In this document: positions 28,345 through 36,795 of the stretch, piece by piece
Layout: every line of letters begins with the position of its first letter
Numbering within the stretch: position 1 is the first letter of the stretch
DNA from: Gammaproteobacteria bacterium
Lineage (GTDB): Bacteria > Pseudomonadota > Gammaproteobacteria > Burkholderiales > Burkholderiaceae_C
NCBI GenBank assembly: GCA_018828125.1
Contig: JAHJWB010000022.1
Coordinates: forward strand, 186,001-250,000
Length of the DNA stretch: 64,000 nt
Direction: 5' to 3'
Translations under genes and position numbers: made by a program
Notes under the pieces: model-generated
Databases searched by the model: none
What the model saw: only the letters and a program-made list of their open reading frames with translations
What the model was told of the DNA's origin: nothing

Positions 28345-28360
28345 GCGGCGCGGTCTTCGA
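28325..28360 (+). terminator. Hairpin overlapping the aldo/keto reductase stop codon
   Basis: A 13-base perfect inverted repeat TCGAAGACCGCGC / GCGCGGTCTTCGA with a 10-base loop that contains the TGA stop. No T-tract follows, so it may be a bidirectional mRNA-end structure between convergent genes rather than a classical terminator. Confidence 0.55.
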
Positions 28361-28457
28361 GACACCATCCTCAGGCGTCAAAGCCTGGCTGGGCTTTGGC
28401 AGGCAGCTGCGGGGCAATCAAGGCCAGCAACGCCCAAAGGCTGCGCCCAGGGGTGCT

Positions 28458-29399
28458 TTACCGACCGCGCAGATTGCCCTTTTCGTCGGCGATCACGATT
28501 TCGACACGGCGGTTCATTGCACGGCCTTCGGGCGATGCGTTGTCGGCCACGGGGTGGGCCTTGCCATAGCCGCGAGCGGTGATGCGGCTGGTGTCCACGC
28601 CGCGCTGTACCAGCGCGTCACGCACGGCCTGGGCGCGGCGGTCTGAGAGCTCCTGGTTGTAGCTGTCACCACCCACGCTGTCGGTGTAACCCTCAATCAG
28701 CATTTTGCGGTCCGGGAACTGTTTGAGGAAGTTAGCCAACTTGTCCAGGCGCGGACCGGCCTGGGCGGATAGCTTTGCCTTGTTGAATGCAAACAGCACA
28801 TCGCCCAGCGTGACCAGCAGGCCGCGTTCGGTTTGCTGTGCTTCCATGTCGCGCAGCTGGGCTTCCAGCAGACGTACTCGGTCTTGTGCAGCGTTGGCCT
28901 GGGCCATGGCGGCGGTGGCTTGTGCTTGCTGCTGGGCCGCGCGTTGTTCGGCGCTCATGGCCTGTTGCTGGGCCAGCTGGGCATTGCGGGCTTGTGCGTC
29001 GGCGCGCATGCGGGCGGCATCGGCTTCTTGCGTGCGGGCCTGCAGGCGAATGCGGTCGGCTTCGCTGCCCGCTTGCTTGATGTTGGCATCCAGCTGGCGT
29101 GAACGGGCAGTGTTGGTGGCAATCTCGGCGCGCTGGCGGGCCAGATACGCCAAGTGGTTGGTTTCAGACGTGTCGCGGTCGTCCGCCCACACGCGGTCGG
29201 CCTGGGCCAGTGCATCGGTAGCTTGCTTCAGTTCAAGCTGCGCGTACTGGTTGACGGCCGGATCTCCAGCAGCAGTGCTGACGGCGGTGCGCGCTTCTTC
29301 CAGTGCAGGCGATGGTGTCGTGCTGGCGCATGCGGCCAGCAGGCCGACGGCGATCAGGCTGGTGCAAAGGGCTGTGGTGCGTTGAAAAATGGGATGCAT
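28458..29399 (-). CDS. OmpA-family lipoprotein with DUF4398 domain
   Basis: 313 residues. The lipoprotein signal ends in LLAAC (Cys24). Residues about 30-110 form a DUF4398 helical domain, about 110-195 a long Gln/Ala-rich coiled coil, and about 200-313 an OmpA peptidoglycan-binding domain (LFAFNKAKLSAQAG; IEGYTDSVGGDSYNQELSDRRAQAV; NRRVEIVI). The Asp and Arg that hold meso-diaminopimelate are in the NQELSDRRA segment. It should tether the outer membrane to peptidoglycan. It is co-directional with the upstream DUF4398 lipoprotein gene. Confidence 0.9.
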   Translation of the reverse strand: MHPIFQRTTALCTSLIAVGLLAACASTTPSPALEEARTAVSTAAGDPAVNQYAQLELKQATDALAQADRVWADDRDTSETNHLAYLARQRAEIATNTARSRQLDANIKQAGSEADRIRLQARTQEADAARMRADAQARNAQLAQQQAMSAEQRAAQQQAQATAAMAQANAAQDRVRLLEAQLRDMEAQQTERGLLVTLGDVLFAFNKAKLSAQAGPRLDKLANFLKQFPDRKMLIEGYTDSVGGDSYNQELSDRRAQAVRDALVQRGVDTSRITARGYGKAHPVADNASPEGRAMNRRVEIVIADEKGNLRGR

Positions 29400-29498
29400 G
29401 GTGGGTGTTCCTTGAAATGTGTGCGATCAGCCGCGCGCTTGCAGGTCTCCATCCGGGGGAGTGGCCCGAGCGCGAGGCCGGTGTTGATACCTGGCGCG

Positions 29499-29876
29499 TT
29501 AGCGGGGTGATCGGCGGTTGATTTCGTCCTGCAGCGCACGGATGCCGTCCTGTACCTGCGCCAGATTGGCGGCATTGCGAGCGGCGTCGGCACGTGTTTC
29601 AGCCACGCGGGCATCCACTTCGGCCTCGGCGGCCAGACGGCGTGCCGCTACGTAGTCTTCCGCAGTCAGGGCTTTTTCGGCCTGGATCAGTTTTTCGCGT
29701 GCTTGTTGCAGCTCAACCGGTGCGTTGGTGGCAACCGCAGGCGCTGCGGCTACGCGGTTCACGGTGGTACGCGTGACGGCCATTTGCTCTGTGGGGGCCG
29801 GGGTGGAGGAACAGGCGGCCAATGCGCCCAGTGCGAGGACCGCTGCGGTGGTTCGGATCAATGCGGATGAATGCAT
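29499..29876 (-). CDS. DUF4398-domain lipoprotein
   Basis: 125 residues from ATG 29876, which gives a lipoprotein signal peptide ending in LAAC (Cys22). The mature part is one helical hairpin (ELQQAREKLIQAEKALTAEDYVAARRLAAEAEVDARVAE) as in DUF4398. It likely acts with the OmpA-type lipoprotein encoded 99 bases downstream. Molecular role unknown. Confidence 0.85.
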   Translation of the reverse strand: MHSSALIRTTAAVLALGALAACSSTPAPTEQMAVTRTTVNRVAAAPAVATNAPVELQQAREKLIQAEKALTAEDYVAARRLAAEAEVDARVAETRADAARNAANLAQVQDGIRALQDEINRRSPR

Positions 29877-30324
29877 GGTGTTGTGGACTCCTCTGGGGTT
29901 GTGATATGAGCCGCGCCGAGAAATCGGGCGGGTACCAGAGCGTGTTCTGGTGTCGCTCAATTGTTGGGCTGCACGATGCGCGCAGGCGTAGGCCCTGCCT
30001 CTGTATGGCTGTGGGGCATGTCTTACGAAGATTTGCATTTGTCAAAAGTTTGAAGAACTCCCCGTTTTGCATAACTAACCGCAATCGGCGGGAACTCTCA
30101 TCGCCTATGGGTCTCGATCAAAGGGCCAAGCAGCTGTCACGTTGCTTTGCGTTTGTATGGGGTCCTGTTGCGGGGCGATGCCGCTCTGCACTGTGCTTGC
30201 ACCGCCAGCGCACGTGCGCATGGCTCGATTGCCGGGCGCTGCCTAGTGAGGCGTCGACTGCAAGACGGGCCTATTTCCATCATCTATCACTACAACATCA
30301 CACAACGAAGAGGAGCGTTTTCGC
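29877..30324. other. Intergenic region between the DUF4398 lipoprotein and MscS genes
   Basis: 448 bases between divergent genes, AT-richer around 30030-30090. Only the AAGAGGAG ribosome-binding site before the mscS start (about 30308-30315) is distinctive. Open frames here lack coding character. It probably holds two promoters; I see no operator or structured RNA. Confidence 0.4.
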
Positions 30325-31494
30325 ATGCAGCCATCCACCTTTCTGATCTGGGTCCAGGAGACCACCTTTGCCGGCGTGCCACTGTGGAGCTTGCTGGTGG
30401 CGCTGACGGCCATGGTGACTACCTATGCGGTCATTCTTGCTGCGCTGCATCTGGTCACCGGACGCGCCAAGGTGTGGGCCACACAGTCAGAAAGTGCTGC
30501 AGCAATGACCGTGGTGCAGGTGCTGGAGGGAACCAGCCGCTTGCTGATGTTCCTGGTCGCCTTGCTGGTCGGAGCGAGTTTTCTGGAACTGCCGGGCCGC
30601 TGGGAAAACCGGGTGGGGCAGCTCTGGTTTGTGGCGGTGGCCTTGCAAATGGGTTTGTGGGGCATGCGGGCCATCGGCATCGGCGTGCAGCGCTATCTTG
30701 CCCGCCACAGCTCCACCGGCATGACACAGGTGAGCGCATCTGCCACCTTGATGTCGTGGGGGCTGCGCACGCTGCTGTGGAGCGTCATTTTCCTGGCCGT
30801 GCTGTCCAACCTGGGTGTCAACATCACTGCTTTCGTGGCCAGCCTGGGTGTGGGCGGAATTGCCGTGGCGCTGGCCATGCAGAACATTTTGGGCGACCTG
30901 TTTGCATCGCTGGCGATTGCGGTAGACAAGCCCTTTGAAGTGGGCGACTTTGTGGTGGTAGGCGGTGTGGCGGGCACCGTGCAGATGATCGGGCTCAAGA
31001 CCACCCGCATTCGCAGCCTGCAGGGTGAAGAGGTGGTGATGTCCAACACCGACTTGCTCAAGCAGACCATCAACAACTACCGCCCGATGCAGGAGCGCCG
31101 CATCGTGTTTGGATTTGGCGTTACCTACGACACGCCTGCAGACACGGTAGAAGCCATTCCGGGCGTGGTGAGAAAGCTCATTGAAGCCCAGCCCACAGCC
31201 CGTTTCGACCGGGCGCATTTCAAGGCGTTTGGGGACAGCTCGCTCGACTTTGAAGTGGTGTACATCGTCAAGGACCCGGCGTTCGGTGTCTACATGGACC
31301 TGCAGCAAATCATCAACCTGGGGCTGATGCGGGAGTTTGCCGCGATGAATGTCGGTTTTGCGTTCCCCACACGCACCTTGCACATCGCCACCGTTCCCGA
31401 GGCGCCTCCAGCCCCTCCCGCGCGACCACTGCCAGTGGTGGCATCCGCGTCGACGTCTGGTAACGCTACCGGCGGGGAGCCTTTGCGAACCTGA
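30325..31494 (+). CDS. MscS-type mechanosensitive ion channel
   Basis: 389 residues. Several N-terminal membrane helices (about 15-40, 70-95, 105-125, 140-165) lead to the pore-lining TM3-like segment (ITAFVASLGVGGIAVALAMQNILGDLFASL) rich in Gly/Ala pairs. The beta domain follows (KPFEVGDFVVVGGVAGTVQMIGLKTTRIRSL; VVMSNTDLLKQTINNYRP) and then the cytoplasmic alpha/beta domain. It releases solutes on hypo-osmotic shock. A strong AGGAG site precedes the ATG. The C-terminal ~45 residues are Pro/Ala-rich and unconserved. Confidence 0.92.
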   Translation: MQPSTFLIWVQETTFAGVPLWSLLVALTAMVTTYAVILAALHLVTGRAKVWATQSESAAAMTVVQVLEGTSRLLMFLVALLVGASFLELPGRWENRVGQLWFVAVALQMGLWGMRAIGIGVQRYLARHSSTGMTQVSASATLMSWGLRTLLWSVIFLAVLSNLGVNITAFVASLGVGGIAVALAMQNILGDLFASLAIAVDKPFEVGDFVVVGGVAGTVQMIGLKTTRIRSLQGEEVVMSNTDLLKQTINNYRPMQERRIVFGFGVTYDTPADTVEAIPGVVRKLIEAQPTARFDRAHFKAFGDSSLDFEVVYIVKDPAFGVYMDLQQIINLGLMREFAAMNVGFAFPTRTLHIATVPEAPPAPPARPLPVVASASTSGNATGGEPLRT

Positions 31495-31532
31495 GCGGCG
31501 CAGCCCCCACGCTGCCAGAGCATCCGCCCGGG

Positions 31533-34130
31533 TCAGTCCGATTTGGGCAATGCGTAGGCAATGACATGGTCGCCCGCCTTGGTGCCCAGCGAGCCGTGGC
31601 CCCCCGCCACCACCAGCAGGTATTGGCGTCCGTCGGCGCCTAGATAGGTCATCGGCGTGGCCTGGCCGCCTGCAGGCAGTCGACTGCGCCAGATCTCACT
31701 GCCGCTGCGCACGTCGTATGCGCGCACATAGTTGTCCAGCGTGCCCGACAGAAACGCCACCCCGCCGGCCGTCATGATGGGCCCTCCCAGGTTGGGCACT
31801 CCCATGCGAAACGGCAGGGGCAGGGGAGAGCTGTCGCGCACGGTGCCGTTGCGATGCATCCAGGCCACTTTGCCGGTGGTCAGGTCTGCCGCGGCAACGT
31901 ATCCCCACGGAGGTTCCTGACAGGGCAGGCCCAGGGGCGAGATAAAAGGCCCCATCTTGACGGCGAAAGGCGCGCCAACGTTTTCGTTGAGCGCTGGCAG
32001 GCTTCCCTTGGGGCCGTCCTTGCCTTGCACATAGTGCGTGACATTGTCTTTGCGGCGCACCAGTTGCGAGGTAAACGCAAGGTAGGTTGGCGTGGCAAAC
32101 ACCGTCTGCCGTTGCGGGTCCACCGACACGCTGCCCCAGTTGAAGACGCCAAAATTGCCCGGGTAGATGAGGCTACCTTCTTCTGATGGAGGGGTGAAGC
32201 GGCCCTCGTAACGCAGCCGGTTGAAGGCGATGCGGCACGCCAGCTGGTCGAACATCGTGGCACCCCACATGTCTTTTTCGGTGAGCGCGGGCGGGGCGAA
32301 GGACAGGGCGGACTGCGGCTGGGTGAGTGCGGTGTAGTCCCCTTCAGCAGCGCCCTGCGGGGCCGGGACTTCCGTCACCGGCAGAACCGGCTGGCCGGTA
32401 CGGCGGTCCAGAACAAATAGCTCACCTTGTTTGGTGGGTTGCACCAGCGCGGGTATGGTCTGACCGTTCACGGTGAGGTCGATCAGGCTGGGTTGAGAGG
32501 GGACATCGTAGTCCCACAGGTCATGGCGCACGGTCTGGAACACCCAACGGACCTTTCCGGTGGCAAGGTCCAGGGCGACCACCGAAGACGAGTATTTTTC
32601 GGCGGCTTCGCTGCGGTTGCCACCCCACTGGTCTGGCGGCTGGTTGCCCAGCGGCACGTAGACCATGCCCAGTGCCGCGTCCACACTGGAGATAGACCAG
32701 CTATTGGGCGAATTGGGTGTGTAGCGCTCGCCTACGGGCAGGGGCGCGGTGTTCTCGGGGTTGCCCGCATCCCAGTTCCACACCAGTGCACCCGTCGTGG
32801 CATCGAACGCTCGGATTACGCCGGACGCTTCTTGTGTGGACACGTTGTCCAGCACCGTCCCCCCCACGATCAGCAGGTCCTTCGCCACCACCACCGGCGA
32901 TGTGGAGTAGTACGAGCCAGGCTTCACGTTGGGCATGTTGGCCCACAGGTCGATCTGGCCCGTGCCGTTGCCAAAGTTGGTGCAGACGGCTCCTGTCTCC
33001 GGGTCCAGCGCCAGCACACGGCCATCGGCCGTGGGCATGTAAAGCTTGGCATCACAGTCGCCGCGAGCGGCCGGAGCAGACCGGGCGGCAATAGGCTGAC
33101 CCGCTGAAGGGGTGCGAGGGGTAGTGAGGATTGAAGACGCGAGCTCAAGGGCTGCGGTAGCGGGTTGGGTCGGCACCGCATTCGCAACCGCGGGATGCGC
33201 ATTTGCATTGCCTGCTGGCGCCGCTGTAGTGGTGGTGGCGGGCCGGTAGGACAACCCGCGGCAGGTCAGGTGCTGCAGTGCCAATTCGCCTTGAATCTGC
33301 GGGTCATACCGCCACAACGCGGCGCCGGTGGTCGCGTCCAGTGCTATCACGGACTGATGCGGAGTGCAGAGAAACAAGCGGTTGTCGATCTTGAGGGGCG
33401 TGACCTGGAAGGTGGTTTCTTCAGGGTCTCCTGGCTGGCCGCGCATGTCGCCGGTGCGATGCTCCCACGCCACTTGAAGCTTCGCCACGTTGGCAGGGTC
33501 AATCTGGTCGAGTGGCGAGTAGCGTTGCCCCGCATCAGTACGTCCATAGGCATGCCACTCGCCGTGCGGAATAGCGTCTTGCTGGGCTGTGGCTACGGTG
33601 GCAGACGCCGCTGGAAGCTGGCCGCTGACGCGGTGGGGATCATGAAACCAGGAGGCCACCGCCACCACACAAAACAAGGCCAACGACGTGAGAAGCACTC
33701 GGCTTGCGCCATGGCCCAGCGTCATGGCAGGGCGCTGGTGGGCCTGTATTGCATTGTCAGTGTTCGGGTTCGCGCGGTCGCGAGGCGATAGGGGGCCAAG
33801 CCCGCGTCGCACCCATGGAGTGAGTAGCAACAGGCCCACCAGAAACGGAAGGTCCAGCCGCGCCGCCAGTGGCCACCAATCCAGTCCGGCCTCCCAAAGC
33901 GCCCAGACGAGGCTGAACAGCACATAGCCACCAAACACGCCCAGCGCCCAAGCACTGCGACGCGCCAGCAGCCACCCTGTCGCCAGCCAGGCCACCCCGC
34001 CTGCAACGTAATACCAAGAGCCACCCAACACCGCCAGCCAGAGCCCCGCCGCTGCAGTGGCAAGGCCCACCACGCCGATGACCCAACCCAGCACGCGCGT
34101 GGCTAGTGAATGTTGAACGTGTTCTTTCAC
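31533..34130 (-). CDS. Membrane-bound PQQ-dependent dehydrogenase (glucose/quinate/shikimate family)
   Basis: 865 residues from a GTG at 34130 preceded by CAGGAGACC; an in-frame ATG at 34283 has no such site. Five membrane helices fill residues about 8-130, then an eight-bladed PQQ propeller faces the periplasm (AYGRTDAGQRYSPLDQI; GGTVLDNVSTQEASGVIRAFDATTG; WDYDVPSQPSLIDL). Electrons go to ubiquinone. An unusual Ala/Pro/Thr-rich insertion of about 60 residues (about 297-356) splits an early blade. With protocatechuate genes nearby, quinate/shikimate oxidation is attractive; glucose is the alternative. No pqq biosynthesis genes are in the window. Confidence 0.87.
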   Translation of the reverse strand: MKEHVQHSLATRVLGWVIGVVGLATAAAGLWLAVLGGSWYYVAGGVAWLATGWLLARRSAWALGVFGGYVLFSLVWALWEAGLDWWPLAARLDLPFLVGLLLLTPWVRRGLGPLSPRDRANPNTDNAIQAHQRPAMTLGHGASRVLLTSLALFCVVAVASWFHDPHRVSGQLPAASATVATAQQDAIPHGEWHAYGRTDAGQRYSPLDQIDPANVAKLQVAWEHRTGDMRGQPGDPEETTFQVTPLKIDNRLFLCTPHQSVIALDATTGAALWRYDPQIQGELALQHLTCRGLSYRPATTTTAAPAGNANAHPAVANAVPTQPATAALELASSILTTPRTPSAGQPIAARSAPAARGDCDAKLYMPTADGRVLALDPETGAVCTNFGNGTGQIDLWANMPNVKPGSYYSTSPVVVAKDLLIVGGTVLDNVSTQEASGVIRAFDATTGALVWNWDAGNPENTAPLPVGERYTPNSPNSWSISSVDAALGMVYVPLGNQPPDQWGGNRSEAAEKYSSSVVALDLATGKVRWVFQTVRHDLWDYDVPSQPSLIDLTVNGQTIPALVQPTKQGELFVLDRRTGQPVLPVTEVPAPQGAAEGDYTALTQPQSALSFAPPALTEKDMWGATMFDQLACRIAFNRLRYEGRFTPPSEEGSLIYPGNFGVFNWGSVSVDPQRQTVFATPTYLAFTSQLVRRKDNVTHYVQGKDGPKGSLPALNENVGAPFAVKMGPFISPLGLPCQEPPWGYVAAADLTTGKVAWMHRNGTVRDSSPLPLPFRMGVPNLGGPIMTAGGVAFLSGTLDNYVRAYDVRSGSEIWRSRLPAGGQATPMTYLGADGRQYLLVVAGGHGSLGTKAGDHVIAYALPKSD

Positions 34131-34391
34131 TGAAGGTCTCCTGTTTTGCGAATAGCGGTGTGCTGTTGGCCCAAGGACCGGTCGGAAAAATGGACGTGGT
34201 ACTGCGCTGCCTGTGTACGTGGAGGTGGCAGCACGAATCGCAGCGCCTGAAGCAGCCGAGCAGTCGTCTTGCGAGTGGTACAAACGACCACGCTAGTCGC
34301 CACCATGCTAGGCGCGCTTGGACATGCTTTGTGTAGGAAACGGTCGGTCCGTCCCGTAGGGGGTGCGATTTGGCGCCGAAACGCAGGGACG
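34131..34391. other. Region upstream of the PQQ dehydrogenase
   Basis: About 260 bases between the dehydrogenase start and the gap terminator. It should hold the dehydrogenase promoter (minus strand); I see no clear operator or coding sequence. Confidence 0.35.
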
Positions 34392-34428
34392 AAAAAAAGG
34401 CCGACTGCCCTTGTGGGGTAGTCGGCCT
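34392..34428 (-). terminator. Rho-independent terminator of the gap transcript
   Basis: Inverted repeat AGGCCGACTGCCC (34398-34410) / GGGTAGTCGGCCT (34416-34428), one mismatch, 5-base loop. On the minus strand it is followed by seven T residues (34398-34392). Confidence 0.92.
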
Positions 34429-34446
34429 GAACGGGTAGTTGCAGTC

Positions 34447-34482
34447 TTAGCGCTTCTTCAACTTCTTCTTCATCTTTATCAT
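34447..34482 (-). CDS. Candidate 11-residue basic micro-ORF downstream of gap
   Basis: ATG to TAA encoding MIKMKKKLKKR, eight of eleven residues Lys or Arg, between the gap stop and its terminator. There is no strong ribosome-binding site. It could be chance coding in an AAG-rich stretch, a toxic or RNA-binding micropeptide, or a translated mRNA tail. Weak evidence. Confidence 0.25.
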   Translation of the reverse strand: MIKMKKKLKKR

Positions 34483-34522
34483 CACTATCGTGGATCCGTC
34501 CCTGGTCTCATCCAGAGTTTCA

Positions 34523-35551
<1,029 letters not shown>

Positions 35552-35581
35552 CTAGGGCAATTTGTTAAAAGCGATGCTTGG

Positions 35582-35890
35582 TCATGACCGGAGCCAATTG
35601 ATGAGCCGTTTCAATCCGGACGCAGGATAGGCATTGGTGTGGCTGGGCGTTGCGTCTTTTTTTGTCTGGATCTTCGCCCGCATTTGAGTAATCGCGTTCT
35701 CTGCTGTCAGGTGCTTGAGTTCGAGCGCTTCGGAGAGATGGGAGGCACAGAAATATTCAAGACCTTGCGGATGTGACAACGCGGCGGCGTCCGCCGGTTC
35801 GTAGTCTGCAAACGTCAGCCATTCACCTTTCTGAGGGCCTGGCTCGTCCCTGGCGAGCATTCCGCAAACGCTGCAACGGGCTGGCTTCAT
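35582..35890 (-). CDS. Putative immunity protein (CxxC small protein)
   Basis: 102 residues with no known family that I recognise. An N-terminal CSVCG pair (Cys6, Cys9) and a later YFCASHLSEAL (Cys, His) could bind one zinc ion. The rest is acidic to neutral, and the C terminus is basic. Its ATG overlaps the stop of the upstream papain-like gene as ATGA, the tight coupling usual for toxin-immunity pairs. Hence immunity protein is the favoured call, by context only. Confidence 0.5.
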   Translation of the reverse strand: MKPARCSVCGMLARDEPGPQKGEWLTFADYEPADAAALSHPQGLEYFCASHLSEALELKHLTAENAITQMRAKIQTKKDATPSHTNAYPASGLKRLINWLRS

Positions 35891-36759
35891 CGGGCGCGCT
35901 CTTCCGCAATAAACCCCAACAAGGGAATGAAGAGTCGAGGGGCTTCGTGCAAAACGGACTTCACATAGAGGTTGTGAATGAGCGCCGCCTCGTAGGGAAC
36001 AAGTGCCGAAGCTCCATACATCGGAGCAATTTCGCTAATGCTCTTGTAAGTGCCTTGGTATGCACCGCTGAAAGTCCCGCCCACAGTGCGATCCATATAG
36101 CGCACTTGTCCCAACGCATTTCGGAACGCATAGATTGCGTGGCCCGCAACAACTTTGCCCGCTTGTTCCACCCGAACCGCTAGCATCAGAACGCTGCCAT
36201 CGCGAGGTAGCAATCGCTCGATTTCTCGGACCGTACCTACCTTCGTAACCGCGCCAATCTTTGCGCCGAGTCGCTGGAGAAATCCAATGCCTGTTGCAAG
36301 ATTTGGAATGGTCCATAGGGCATTCATTGGCATTCCAAGTACTGTGGCCAAGTCCTCGACCCCCACAAGCAATCGACCATTGGTCGTGTGATGTAGTTGG
36401 CGCAGGGCCTTGGCAGATGCCACCCAGAAACAGTTGGCCCCCCCGGTGTCAGCCACAAACCGGGCAGCAGTAACTCCCTTGGCCGTTCTGAGCAAACTTA
36501 CCGCTTTTCCGACAGGAAAGACGGCTGCAAACCGCAGCGCATCGGTTCCCACGCCGCCGATCGTGCCTTGTTTCAGCCCGTCCCCCAGGCGAAGTAGATC
36601 CACAAAGCCACCGCCAAAGGTCATGAGTGCCTTGGTCGCCGACGCGCCGACCATGGATCCGACGGAATACTGGGATTCCTCCACCCAGCGGTCCAGAATT
36701 TGGTCGCTTTCGCCGCGTTGGCGGTCAAACCAATCGGCGGCATCGGTGAGTATCCACAT
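35887..36759 (-). CDS. Putative papain-fold toxin / secreted effector
   Basis: 290 residues, not assignable to a named family by eye. The C-terminal half has the order of a papain-like cysteine protease: Cys110 at a helix start (GGANCFWVASAKALRQ), His207 (VAGHAIYAFRN) and Asp223 (QVRYMDRTVGG). The N-terminal ~95 residues are Gly/Leu-rich (GGGFVDLLRLGDGLKQGT) like the linker regions of polymorphic toxins. There is no signal peptide; delivery could be by type VI secretion or as a cargo. Two hand-counted lines of this gene are about 55-57% GC against about 72% in a tkt line, suggesting transfer. It begins 36 bases downstream of the tkt stop. Confidence 0.55.
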   Translation of the reverse strand: MWILTDAADWFDRQRGESDQILDRWVEESQYSVGSMVGASATKALMTFGGGFVDLLRLGDGLKQGTIGGVGTDALRFAAVFPVGKAVSLLRTAKGVTAARFVADTGGANCFWVASAKALRQLHHTTNGRLLVGVEDLATVLGMPMNALWTIPNLATGIGFLQRLGAKIGAVTKVGTVREIERLLPRDGSVLMLAVRVEQAGKVVAGHAIYAFRNALGQVRYMDRTVGGTFSGAYQGTYKSISEIAPMYGASALVPYEAALIHNLYVKSVLHEAPRLFIPLLGFIAEERAR

Positions 36760-36795
36760 GAGCGTAGCTTCCGAAGATGACTGGAGACCGCGGGG

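Noticed and set aside
29822..30346. Open frame of 174 codons in the gap between the lipoprotein and MscS genes
   Set aside because: No ribosome-binding site, odd composition rich in Arg/Cys/His, and it runs into the mscS start in another frame.
35582..36759. Phage or transposon origin for the toxin-like cassette
   Set aside because: No integrase, transposase or terminal repeats are visible at its edges; only composition differs.
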